Positions 7,796-17,498 of a stretch of 64,000 bases of DNA are shown piece by piece (within the stretch, counting starts at the first letter, position 1; every line of letters begins with the position of its first letter). Under the pieces are notes generated by a model, which saw only the letters and a program-made list of their open reading frames with translations, had not been told where the DNA came from and did not search any database. The DNA lies in contig NZ_CP128846.1 of assembly GCF_030388665.1 (NCBI RefSeq), forward strand, positions 2,232,001 through 2,296,000, given 5' to 3'. The DNA comes from Streptomyces flavofungini. Its GTDB lineage: Bacteria; Actinomycetota; Actinomycetes; Streptomycetales; Streptomycetaceae. The translations under genes and the position numbers were made by a program.

Positions 7796-8559
7796 GCGCC
7801 GTCCTCGCGTGCACGGCCGCCGGCTGCGGCGACGACTCGTCCGACGGCGGCTCCGACAGCAAGAAGGACGGGCCCGTCGTGGTCGCCACCACCACCTGGG
7901 AAGGCGCCTTCGCCAAGGCCGCGGGCGCCGAGAACGTCACCGTCCTCGTCCCGCCGTCCACCCAGCACGCCCCCGACTACGACCCGAAGCCCTCCGACCT
8001 CGCCGCCGTCGCGAAGGCCGACTTCGTCCTGTACGCGCCCTTCGAGCCGTACGCCGGGAAGATCAAGGACGCCGCCGGCTCCAAGGCCGAACTGGTCAAG
8101 GTCGACCTCGACAACGACGCCACGAAGGTCCGCGGCGAGGTGAAGCGGCTCGGCGGGCTCTTCGGCACCAAGGCCGCCGCGGCGAGCTGGACCAAGACCT
8201 TCGACCGCGAGTACGCCGCGCTCGCCAAGGACCTCAAGGCGTCCTGGCCCGGCGGCGACAGCCCCGCCGTCGTCAGCCAGGTGTTCACCACCTGGTCGGC
8301 GCGCATGGCGGGCGCGCGGACCGTCGGCACGTACGGCCCCGAGGCGGTCACCGCCGGTCAGCTCGCCCGGCTCTCCGCGAAGAAGCCCGCGTTCGTCCTC
8401 GACAACGCGCACATGTCCACCGGGAAGGTGCTTCCCGACTCCGGCGCCGCCCAGGTGAAGATCGTCAACTACCCGGGCAAGGACCTGGACCTGCTGCCGG
8501 TGTACCGGGACGCCGCAGCGGAGTTGAAGAAGGCCATGAAGGCGAAGAAGGCCGAGTAG
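7738..8559 (+). CDS. metal ABC transporter substrate-binding lipoprotein (273 aa)
   Basis: It is a lipoprotein with signal peptide and lipobox TAAGC (Cys near residue 30) followed by a Ser/Asp/Gly linker. The mature protein is a cluster A-I (ZnuA/AztC-like) binding protein. It has VVVATTTWEGAF at the start of the first lobe, then STQHAPDYDPKPSDL with a metal-ligand His, the long KADFVLYAPFEPYAGK helix region, LDNAHMSTG with another His, and a C-terminal lobe. The extended His-rich loop of many ZnuA proteins is absent. It captures Zn or Mn outside the cell for the adjacent permease and ATPase. The ATG lies inside the permease gene, implying coupled translation. A strong hairpin follows the stop. 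Confidence 0.87.
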   Translation: MARNGVRIPLSRTSALLALSAVLACTAAGCGDDSSDGGSDSKKDGPVVVATTTWEGAFAKAAGAENVTVLVPPSTQHAPDYDPKPSDLAAVAKADFVLYAPFEPYAGKIKDAAGSKAELVKVDLDNDATKVRGEVKRLGGLFGTKAAAASWTKTFDREYAALAKDLKASWPGGDSPAVVSQVFTTWSARMAGARTVGTYGPEAVTAGQLARLSAKKPAFVLDNAHMSTGKVLPDSGAAQVKIVNYPGKDLDLLPVYRDAAAELKKAMKAKKAE

Positions 8560-8594
8560 GCGGAGCAGCAGGTGGAGTGGTTCAAGGAGTAGGA

Positions 8595-8638
8595 GGCGGG
8601 GGCGGTGCCGGGAGAAGATCCCCGGCACCGCCCCCGCC
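8595..8638. terminator. bidirectional hairpin terminator
   Basis: An 18-bp perfect stem (left arm GGCGGGGGCGGTGCCGGG) with an 8-nt loop sits between the end of the metal-transport operon (8559, plus) and the end of the acyl-CoA ligase (8656, minus). It can serve both strands. Confidence 0.85.
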
Positions 8639-8655
8639 TTCGTCTCCGTCCGGCC

Positions 8656-10422
<1,767 letters not shown>

Positions 10423-10432
10423 GAGGGCTCCT

Positions 10433-10511
10433 GGGAGAAGGAGGGAGGAAGAGAGTGAGGGAGGGAAGAGGGAAGAGGGAAGAGGGAAGCTGGGGGGGGA
10501 AGAGTTGGAGG
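10433..10511. repeat. polypurine tract upstream of the acyl-CoA ligase
   Basis: About 75 nt are almost entirely G/A on the plus strand, with GGGAAGA-type units repeated and an eight-G run. Only a few pyrimidines interrupt it. On the transcribed minus strand it gives a pyrimidine-rich leader just before the ligase ribosome site. It lies in the 207-nt gap 10423-10629, which otherwise shows nothing. Confidence 0.6.
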
Positions 10512-10629
10512 TTCGGGGCCTCGCGCACGGGTGCGGGCGCGGGTGCGGCCGGGTGCCGGTGACAGGTTCTGGTGCCGATGGCGGTTGCTGGTGCCGGAGA
10601 CGGGTGCGTGGCCGGGGGCGCGGCAGGTG

Positions 10630-12615
10630 TCAGGAGAAGGCCCACGGGTCCGGGACGACGGGCGCCCCGTGCGTGTCGCGTCCGATGGACCGCGGGAAGC
10701 GCGCGTCGGCGTGCAGGGCCGTGAGGTCGGTGGTGACCGGGGTCGCGGTCAGGCCGTGGGAGCGCAGGAGCGCCAGGGCATCGGGCGTGGGCAGGGCGCC
10801 CAGGTCGTACGCCGACGCGGCCGCCGCGCAGGTGTCGGTCGGGGCGAGCCAGCCGTCCGCCGTGCGCAGGGGGCGGCGGAAGCCCGCGGGCGGGCGGGGT
10901 TCCGTGCCCTGGGCCGCGCGGCGCAGCGCCGGGGCGGTGAGGGTGTCGGCGGCGCCGAGGAGGGAGGAGTCGACGCGTACGCCCCGGCCGCCGTTGCGCT
11001 CGCGCAGGAGCAGCCCGGCGAGGACGGCTTCCGCGCCGAGGAGGCCGCCGAGCACGTCGAGGAGGGTCATCAGGGAGGGCGCGGGCGGCTCGTCGGCCGG
11101 GCGTACCGCCGCGCCGACGCCCGTGCGGGCCTGGACCATGAAGTCGGTGCCCATGGGGGCGTCGTCGAGCCGGTCGCCCCAGCCGCTCGTGTACGCGTAC
11201 ACGAGGCCGGGGTTGACGGTGGTGAGGTCGGCGGCGTCCAGGCCGAGCTGGGCGGCCTTGCCGGGGGCCCAGTTGTGCAGGAACACATCGGCGTCGGCGA
11301 CGAGTTCACGCAGGCGGCGACGTCCGGAGGGGGACTTGATGTCGGCCTCGACGGCGTCCTTGCCCCGGTTCAGGGCCAGCCAGCGGGCCGAGACGCCGCC
11401 GCAGGCGGGCGGCATGCCGCGCAGCGGGTCGCCGCCCGGGGGCTCGATCCGGACGACGTCGGCGCCGAGGAGGCGGAGCAGGTGGGCGGCCAGCGGGGCC
11501 TGGATGCGGCGGCCCGCCTCCAGGACGGTGATGCCGGTCAAGGGCAGCTCCGGGGTGGGCAGTTGCCGGGCCCGCCGCCCCGGCGCGGCGGCTGCCGGGC
11601 CGAGCCGCGCCAGGGACCAGGGCGCGGCGCCGTCGTGCTCGGCCGCCCGCTCCGCGAGGGTGCGCAGGGCGCAGACCTCGGCGCCGGAGGAGGCCGCGGC
11701 CTGCCTGACGCGGGCCCAGTCGTGGGAGCGGGCCGTTTCGTGCAGGGCCTCCGGGAAGGGCGCGCAGGCGGTGGCGTACCGGAACTGGAAGGGCCGCCAG
11801 CCCGCGCGTATCGCGTCGCCCGGCGCGTCCAGGGCCCTCCAGAACGCGGCCCAGGCGCCGGGGTCGAGGGTCTCCAGCTCGAAGAGGGTGCCGTCGGCGG
11901 AGGTGAACGGGGGCCCACCCGGGGCGATGCGGGCCGCCTCGTCCTCGTCGGCGCCGGTGGCGGCGAGGTACTGCGACACGGCGAGCAGGCCCGCGCGGGC
12001 CGCGCTGGTCGTGACCCGCGCCGCCGCGCGGGCGTCGCCGCCCCGGGCCTGGGCGAGGAGTTGGGCCAGGAGCCCCTGGACGGCGAGGACGCCCGCGGCG
12101 GTCGCGGCGTAGTCGGAGCCGAGCCCGCGAGGGCCGTCGTCCCGGCGCCCGTGCACGGACATGATGCCGGTGGCGGCCTGGACGGTGGCTTCGTCGGGGG
12201 TGGGGAGCGCTTCGCGGGGGCGGGGGGCCGCTCCCGGCGAGTCCACGGCGTCGCGCGACGCCGTCGTCCGGGCCTCGGCCCAGTGCACCTGCGCCGTCAC
12301 CGGCCCGAACCCGTCGCCGGTGAGGACGACACGGGCGTGGGCGGGGGGCTCGCCGCCCGCCTCCGGGGCCCCGCCGTGGGCTGCCCCGACTGCCGCGCCC
12401 CCGGTGGCGGCGCCCTCGGCTCCCGTGACCCCGGCGGGCGTCGCGGTCGCGGTGTCCTCCGCCGGACCCGCCGGACCCGTCGACTCCGCGCCGAGCAGGC
12501 GCAGATGCTCGGTGACGACCCGCGTCAACTCGATCGGCCCGTCGATCTCGCAGCGCAGCGACTCCAGGGGCAGGGCGGCGGTGCGCACTGTGGCGAGGGG
12601 TGGTGATGACGTCAT
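10630..12615 (-). CDS. CaiB/BaiF family (class III) CoA transferase, double-domain (661 aa)
   Basis: The C-terminal half (about residues 300-660) is a canonical class III CoA transferase: LTGITVLEAGRRIQAPLAAH, LLGADVVRIEPPGGDPLRG, LNRGKDAVEADIKSP, ADVFLHNWAPGKAAQLGL, TTVNPGLVYAYTSGWG, LMTLLDVLGGLLGAEAVLAGL. The N-terminal half (about 150-290) looks like a degenerate second copy of the family's later part (GLGSDYAATAAGVLAVQGLLAQLL...VSQYLAA...PPFTSADGTLFELE). At 661 aa it is far longer than the usual 390-430 aa and is probably a fused tandem pair. I chose ATG at 12615 because AGGAGA lies 10-13 nt upstream and homology-free sequence precedes it. It would move CoA between acyl groups, in one pathway with the adjacent ligase and dehydrogenase. 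Confidence 0.82.
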   Translation of the reverse strand: MTSSPPLATVRTAALPLESLRCEIDGPIELTRVVTEHLRLLGAESTGPAGPAEDTATATPAGVTGAEGAATGGAAVGAAHGGAPEAGGEPPAHARVVLTGDGFGPVTAQVHWAEARTTASRDAVDSPGAAPRPREALPTPDEATVQAATGIMSVHGRRDDGPRGLGSDYAATAAGVLAVQGLLAQLLAQARGGDARAAARVTTSAARAGLLAVSQYLAATGADEDEAARIAPGGPPFTSADGTLFELETLDPGAWAAFWRALDAPGDAIRAGWRPFQFRYATACAPFPEALHETARSHDWARVRQAAASSGAEVCALRTLAERAAEHDGAAPWSLARLGPAAAAPGRRARQLPTPELPLTGITVLEAGRRIQAPLAAHLLRLLGADVVRIEPPGGDPLRGMPPACGGVSARWLALNRGKDAVEADIKSPSGRRRLRELVADADVFLHNWAPGKAAQLGLDAADLTTVNPGLVYAYTSGWGDRLDDAPMGTDFMVQARTGVGAAVRPADEPPAPSLMTLLDVLGGLLGAEAVLAGLLLRERNGGRGVRVDSSLLGAADTLTAPALRRAAQGTEPRPPAGFRRPLRTADGWLAPTDTCAAAASAYDLGALPTPDALALLRSHGLTATPVTTDLTALHADARFPRSIGRDTHGAPVVPDPWAFS

Positions 12616-12772
12616 GTCAGTCGTGTCTCCTCTTCCGGCGCGGGGGCAGCCCCCGCCGGGGTCGTTCCGAACGCGGGAACCCGAGGCCGTCGGCACCCGA
12701 CCAGTTCCTTGGAAGACAGTCGGGCGCCCGGGCCCGCGGGTTCCCGGTGAACCAGAGGAAGCGAGGGCCGCG
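12616..12772. promoter_or_regulatory. divergent promoter region (inferred from layout)
   Basis: 157 bp between the 5' ends of the CoA transferase (minus) and the acyl-CoA dehydrogenase (plus). Promoters for both must lie here or inside the flanking 5' ends, but I see no convincing -35/-10 pair. Confidence 0.4.
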
Positions 12773-14059
12773 GTGACAGCGGAAGACGTGCGAGACGTGC
12801 GAGACGTGTCAGATATGGCAGATGCGGCAGGTGTGGCAGATGCGATCTCAGGGCCCTGTGCGCGGAGTGGGGCCGAGGCGGGCGCGGTGTCCCCGGACGA
12901 CGGCGCCGCGCCCCTGTCCGAGCGCGTCGCCGCCTTCGTACGCGAACACGTCGTGCCGTGCGAGGACACCCTGGACGCGGGCGGGCCGCCGGCCGACGCC
13001 GTGCTGCGGTCCCTGCGGGAGCGGGCCCGCAGGGCCGGACTGTGGGCGCTGCCGCTGCCCGCCGAACTCGGCGGTCAGGGGCTCGGCCTGGCCCAGTACG
13101 CGGCGTTCGCCGAAGCGGAGGGCGCCAGCGACCACGGGCCCGCCGCGCTCGGCTCCGCGCCGCTCCTCGATGTGGCGATGCTGCGCCGCCACGGCACCGC
13201 GCGGGTCCGCGAGGCGTATCTCACCCGGCTCGTCTCGGGCGAACTCCGCGCCTGTTACGCGATGACGGAGCCCGACGTGCCCGGCACCGACCCCTTCCTC
13301 ACCGGCACCCGCGCCGACCTCCTGCCGGACGGCGGCTGGCGCCTGACCGGCCGCAAGTGGTTCACGTCCGGGGCGGCGGGCGCGGACCTCGTCGCCGTCC
13401 TCGCCCGCACGGACGGCGCGCCGCCGGACCGCGCCGGCCTGTCGCTGTTCCTCGTGCCCACGGCGTCGCCCGGCTTCCGTGTCGTCCGCGAGCTGCCCGT
13501 GCTCGGGGCGGGCGGCCAGTGGGAGATCGAGCTCGACGGCGTACGGGTGCCGGGTGACCACCTCGTCGGGGCGCGCGGCGCCGCTCTCGCCGTCGCGGGC
13601 GAGCGGCTCCAGCTCGGCCGTACGCTGCGGTGTCTGCGCTGGCTCGGGCAGGCGCAGCGGGCGTTCGACCTGATGGCCGCGCGTGCCGTCGCCCGGACGG
13701 GTTCCCGTGGGGCCCTCGCCTCCCACCAGCTCGTCCAGCGCCACGTCTTCGAGTCGCTCCTCGCGCTGCGGACCACGCGGCCGCTGGTGCACGAGGCGGT
13801 GGCGCGGCTCGTCGCCGAGGAGGACGCGCACGTCGAGGTGGGCCTCGCCAAGGTCGCCGCGGCGCGCACGCTGCAGCAGGTCGTGGACGCGGCGGTGCAG
13901 GTGCACGGCGCGGCCGGGCTCGGCCCCGACACCGCGCTGCCCGCGCTCCTGCGCTCGGGCCGCGCGGCGCGGATCCTCGACGGCCCTGACGAGCTGCACA
14001 TCACTTCGGTGGCGCGGCGCGTGCTGAGTGGGTACGGGCCTCTGGCAGGAGGCCGCTGA
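12773..14059 (+). CDS. acyl-CoA dehydrogenase (428 aa)
   Basis: This is an FAD-dependent enzyme of the ACAD fold. It has an N-terminal helical domain (PLPAELGGQGLGLAQYAAFAEAEG), the middle beta-domain with FAD/substrate motif CYAMTEPDVPGTDP, GWRLTGRKWFTSGAAGADLVAV, and the C-terminal helical bundle with VQVHGAAGLGPDT. The end RILDGPDELHITSVARRVL resembles the ACAD10/11-like DGPDE signature, where Asp stands at the position of the usual catalytic Glu. It introduces a 2,3-double bond into an acyl-CoA. GTG at 12773 is the most probable start. The first 20 residues (RDVRDVSDMAD...) come from a short DNA repeat, and an ATG at 12815 is an alternative. It is divergent from the CoA transferase, so probably one catabolic or tailoring route. 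Confidence 0.85.
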   Translation: MTAEDVRDVRDVSDMADAAGVADAISGPCARSGAEAGAVSPDDGAAPLSERVAAFVREHVVPCEDTLDAGGPPADAVLRSLRERARRAGLWALPLPAELGGQGLGLAQYAAFAEAEGASDHGPAALGSAPLLDVAMLRRHGTARVREAYLTRLVSGELRACYAMTEPDVPGTDPFLTGTRADLLPDGGWRLTGRKWFTSGAAGADLVAVLARTDGAPPDRAGLSLFLVPTASPGFRVVRELPVLGAGGQWEIELDGVRVPGDHLVGARGAALAVAGERLQLGRTLRCLRWLGQAQRAFDLMAARAVARTGSRGALASHQLVQRHVFESLLALRTTRPLVHEAVARLVAEEDAHVEVGLAKVAAARTLQQVVDAAVQVHGAAGLGPDTALPALLRSGRAARILDGPDELHITSVARRVLSGYGPLAGGR

Positions 14060-14063
14060 GGAC

Positions 14064-14218
14064 GGCGGGCTCTGGCCGGGGGCCGGTGGAGCACGGCGGG
14101 GTCTGGCCGGGGGCCCGTTGGGCGCGGCGGGCTCTGGCCAGAGGCCCGTGGAGCACGGCGGGCTCTGGCCAGGGGCCCGTGGAGCACGGCGGGCACTGGC
14201 CAGAGGCCCGTGGAGCGT
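14064..14218. repeat. five tandem 31-bp repeats between convergent genes
   Basis: Five head-to-tail units of exactly 31 bp fill most of the 181-bp gap between the acyl-CoA dehydrogenase and the GH88-like gene. Units are about 80-95% alike, and a degenerate extra copy seems to reach back into the dehydrogenase 3' end. The core CTCTGGCCAGAG is itself a 12-bp palindrome in the best-preserved units, so each can fold into a hairpin. It may act as a multi-hairpin terminator. Confidence 0.85.
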
Positions 14219-14240
14219 GGGTGCGCCCCCGGCCCGCGCT

Positions 14241-15554
14241 TCACGCTTCGCGTGGATCCACCAGGCCCGTCAGCGCGGCGAGGCCGAGGGCCAGGAAGAA
14301 GTCGCCCCAGATCAGCTCGTGTTGGACGGCGGTGCCCGTCGCCGCGTCGTGGCAGCCGTGGAGGAGCATTCCGGGTGGGGGGTCGGTGCCGGCGGCGGGG
14401 TCGGGGGCGGTCGCGGAGTCAGTACCGGTGGCCGGGTCGGGGACGGTCGCGGAGTCCGTGCCCGTGGCCGAGTCGGTGGCGGTCGCGGATTCCGTGCCGC
14501 TCAGGTGCGCCGTGACCAGGCGGTGCAGGACCGCCTCCGCTCGGCGGGCGCAGGCCTCTTGGCCGGGCAGGGTGGCGAGTTTGAGGAGGGCGACGGCGGT
14601 GATGGCAGCGGCGGAGGTGTCGGGCGGGCCGTCGGGGTGGGATGTGTCGGCGGGTGGGATCAGAGGGGCCGCCGGGGGTGGTGTGTGCGTGGGGGCGGCG
14701 GGGTGCGCCCCGTCCGCGCGTGCGGCCGGGCGGGCCGTCTCCGCGAGTGGCGCGGCGCCCGCCTCGGCTTCGGCCTCGTCCTCGATCTCCGCCGGTGCGG
14801 GCACCGGTGCCCCCAGCGACCCGGCCGTCGCGTGCAGGTGGTCGGGACACCCCGTCGCTCCGCCGGGCCGCGTCAGCGCGTCCGCTGCGGCGAGCAGCAG
14901 CCAGGCCCGGCCGCGGCTCCAGCCGGGGGCAGGTTCGGGGAGGGGGTGCCAGCCCGTGGCGGGGTCGTGACGCCAGGCGGGGGCGAGGGGGCCGCCGTCC
15001 CCGACGCACAGCTCCAAGTGGCGGCGTAGGTGCGATGCCGCCGCCTCCCTCCCTCGCGGCCCCGCCGAGGCGAGGAGCGGGACGAGCCCCGGCGCCCCGT
15101 CGGCGCGGGCGAGGAGGCGGGGGCCGCCGAAGGCCGCGCCCCAGGGGACCAGGCCGAGTTCGGGGTCGAAGGCGGCGAGGCAGGCGCGGGCCGCGCGGGT
15201 GCGGAGGGCGGCGGCGGGCTCCGACGCGGTGGCGAGGGCGGTGCCGTACCAGAGGATCAGGCCGCGGGTCGCGGTGTCGGCGTCGGCCCAGTCGGCGAGG
15301 CGCGCCGTGCACTCCTCGGCGGCGGCCCGGTCGGCCGGGGCGCCCGTGGACCGCGCCCGCAGCCACAGCAGTCCGGCCCAGAAGCCGCCCGTCCAGGAGC
15401 CCCGCCGGGTCGTGGTCCACGTGCCGGTGTCGGGGTCGGCGGACAGCGGGAAGCGGGGGCCGACCTCGGCGAGGGTCACGGCGACCCGGCCGAGCACGGC
15501 CTGCAGGGCACTCTCGGCCCACCCGTCGGTCACCCCGCCCGACCCGTCATGCAT
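14241..15554 (-). CDS. glycoside hydrolase family 88-like (unsaturated glucuronyl hydrolase-like) protein (437 aa)
   Basis: The protein follows the six-hairpin alpha/alpha-barrel pattern of GH88/GH105 enzymes: SWTGGFWAGLLWLRA, LILWYGTAL, an Asp-containing RHDPATGWHPLPEPAPGWSRGRAW, DTSAAAITAVALLKLA, and the C-terminal LLHGCHD...ELIWGDFFLALGL. GH88 enzymes remove unsaturated uronic acid from polysaccharide-lyase products by hydrating the double bond. No signal peptide is evident, so it is probably cytosolic. Two low-complexity inserts break the barrel: a Pro/Ala/His-rich one around residues 260-310 and a DSATGTDSATVPD-type repeat near 370-400. ATG at 15554 is chosen because similarity starts soon after; longer in-frame extensions are C-poor and look non-coding. 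The specific substrate is unknown. Confidence 0.75.
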   Translation of the reverse strand: MHDGSGGVTDGWAESALQAVLGRVAVTLAEVGPRFPLSADPDTGTWTTTRRGSWTGGFWAGLLWLRARSTGAPADRAAAEECTARLADWADADTATRGLILWYGTALATASEPAAALRTRAARACLAAFDPELGLVPWGAAFGGPRLLARADGAPGLVPLLASAGPRGREAAASHLRRHLELCVGDGGPLAPAWRHDPATGWHPLPEPAPGWSRGRAWLLLAAADALTRPGGATGCPDHLHATAGSLGAPVPAPAEIEDEAEAEAGAAPLAETARPAARADGAHPAAPTHTPPPAAPLIPPADTSHPDGPPDTSAAAITAVALLKLATLPGQEACARRAEAVLHRLVTAHLSGTESATATDSATGTDSATVPDPATGTDSATAPDPAAGTDPPPGMLLHGCHDAATGTAVQHELIWGDFFLALGLAALTGLVDPREA

Positions 15555-15870
15555 CCGCTCCCCCGTCACGCGTCCCACTCCCCCGTCCTCTGCATCCGGC
15601 CCCCACTCCGCTCCACCCATCCCGCACTTCAACCGCTCCTCCGCACACCGCTCCACGGCCGAGCACACCCCCTCACTCGCCCGATCCCGCCGCGTCCGCC
15701 CCACCCACCCTGCACCTCAACCACTCCTCCACACTCCGCTCCACCGCTCGACCGCTTCACCCCCAACGCCCCTCACCCATCCGCACCCCGCCCATCCGCA
15801 CCCCGCCCCCCCAGGAGCACCCCGGCGCAGCTGAGCCCTCCGCCCCGCCACCGACCCCGTTTCCCGGTCC
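15555..15870. other. strand-asymmetric C-rich intergenic region
   Basis: 316 nt between the GH88-like gene and the MFS gene, both on the minus strand. The plus strand is dominated by C with very little G and contains diverged direct repeats (CTCCGCTCCACC-type blocks and two copies of CCATCCGCACCCCGCC). No gene, hairpin or recognisable promoter is visible. Confidence 0.6.
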
Positions 15871-17217
15871 TCACGCATCCCGCCCCTCCCCCGCGCCCAC
15901 GCCGCGCCCCCGTTCCCGTACCGCCCACGCCAGTGCCACCGCGCTCGCCGCCGCGAACTCCGCCGTCACCAGGGTCCAGCCCCAGCCGTAGTGGCCGGCG
16001 GAGGCCAGGAGGCCGAAGAGGGGCGGGCCGAGGGCGAAGCCCGCGAAGAAGCCCGCCGAGACCAGGGCGGAGTCCTGGCCCGCCCGGCCCGCTGCCGCGC
16101 GCTGCATGACCAGGACCATCGACACCGCGTTGGCCGACACCGCGAACGCCCCCACCGCCACCGCGCCCGGCCACACCAGCGCGCCCAGCGCCGCCGCCCC
16201 GGCCAGGAGCAGCGCCGCGCCGACCGCGCCCGCCGCGAGCAGGCCCGGCAGCCACTCCGCGCGGCCGGGCGTCGCCGCCTTGGACCAGGCGATACGGCCC
16301 ACGACCCCGGCCACCCCGAGCACCGCGACCAGCGCCCCGGCAGCGCCGGGCCCCAGGTCGAGGCGGTGCGCCCCGTACAGCGCCAGGTAGGTGTTGACGG
16401 AGGCGATGCCGCAGCCCAGCAGGAGCGAGAAGCCCGCGAGCCAGGCGATGGTGCCGCGCGGCACGAGGGACGCCGGGGGCGCGCCGGTCCTGGCGGGCGC
16501 GTCCTGCGGCAACGTGCGCAGCGCCCACACCGCCGTCACCACCGCCGCGCCCGCCGCCGTCCACACCGCGCCCCGCCAGCCGAGCCACCCCGCGAGGGCC
16601 GCGAGCGGCAGGCCCGCGGCGAACGCGCCCAGTTGGACGCCCGACTGCTTCATGCCGGTCACCGCGCCCCGGCGTGCCGGTTCCACGGTCGCCAGGATCG
16701 CCTTGTTCGTCGCCGGGTTCGCGAGCGCCTGCGGCAGCCCGCCGAGCGCCACCGCAGCGAGCAGGAAACCCGCACCGGGCGCCGCCCCGATCAGCGCGAG
16801 CGCCACCGCCGAGAGCAGGAGCAGCGCCGCGAGGGCGCGGCGCGGGCCCACCCGGTCCACGATCCGGCCGCCCGCGGGGGACAGCACGGCCGCCGTGCCG
16901 AAGCCGATCGTCGTGGTCAGGCCGAGCACCGTGGGCGAGATGTCCAACTCGTCCACCAGGCGCGGGCCGAGCGCTCCCAGGAGGAAGAGCTGGAGCATGG
17001 AGAACGCCATCGCGCAGGTGAGGAGGGCGGTGGGAAGCGGACGCGCCGCGAGCGGGCCTGGCGCCGGGGCCTTGGGGGCAGGGGTGCCCGCCTGCGCTTC
17101 GGCGCCTTCCGGTCGCGCGTACGAGGGAAGCCGCGGCTCGGCCCCGCGCCCCGACGGCCCCGGGTCGCGCCCGCGCCCCTCCTGCTCCCGCCCGTCCCCG
17201 GCCCGCTCCGTCCCCAC
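15871..17217 (-). CDS. major facilitator superfamily transporter (448 aa)
   Basis: Twelve hydrophobic segments begin near residue 63, after a long Gly/Pro/Arg-rich cytosolic N-terminus. The MFS loop 2-3 motif appears as GGRIVDRVGPRRALA. Segment 5-like PATNKAILATVEPARRGAVTGMKQSGVQLG resembles the MFS branch related to CynX/NimT-type and drug-efflux carriers. It would export or import a small molecule across the cytoplasmic membrane; the substrate cannot be inferred. The start is GTG at 17217. The gene is divergent from the Met-rich membrane protein, with 281 nt between their starts, where no clear promoter motif is seen. Confidence 0.85.
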   Translation of the reverse strand: MGTERAGDGREQEGRGRDPGPSGRGAEPRLPSYARPEGAEAQAGTPAPKAPAPGPLAARPLPTALLTCAMAFSMLQLFLLGALGPRLVDELDISPTVLGLTTTIGFGTAAVLSPAGGRIVDRVGPRRALAALLLLSAVALALIGAAPGAGFLLAAVALGGLPQALANPATNKAILATVEPARRGAVTGMKQSGVQLGAFAAGLPLAALAGWLGWRGAVWTAAGAAVVTAVWALRTLPQDAPARTGAPPASLVPRGTIAWLAGFSLLLGCGIASVNTYLALYGAHRLDLGPGAAGALVAVLGVAGVVGRIAWSKAATPGRAEWLPGLLAAGAVGAALLLAGAAALGALVWPGAVAVGAFAVSANAVSMVLVMQRAAAGRAGQDSALVSAGFFAGFALGPPLFGLLASAGHYGWGWTLVTAEFAAASAVALAWAVRERGRGVGAGEGRDA

Positions 17218-17498
17218 TCAGCCGCCCCCAGGAAGTCTCGTACAGCCGGACACATCAACTGAGTTCGCGCCGTGTCCCGCCGCGCGCTCCCGGAGTCCGG
17301 GCGCGTCGTGGCCCGACGCGCCGCCGCAGGAGTCGGATCCGCCCGCAGCCGGGTTCCCCGGCGTCCTCGTGACCCCGGCCACACCCCAGCGCCGCCCTGG
17401 CCGAAATCCGTGCGGCGCCCGGCCTCGGCACGCCTCCCGGCGGAACATTCCGGACCCGCCCGTTGCCGCCGCGAGGCGGATGCAAAGATGAGGCCGCC

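Noticed and set aside
14064..14218. CRISPR array
   Set aside because: 31-bp units are directly abutting with no unique spacers, and no cas genes are nearby.
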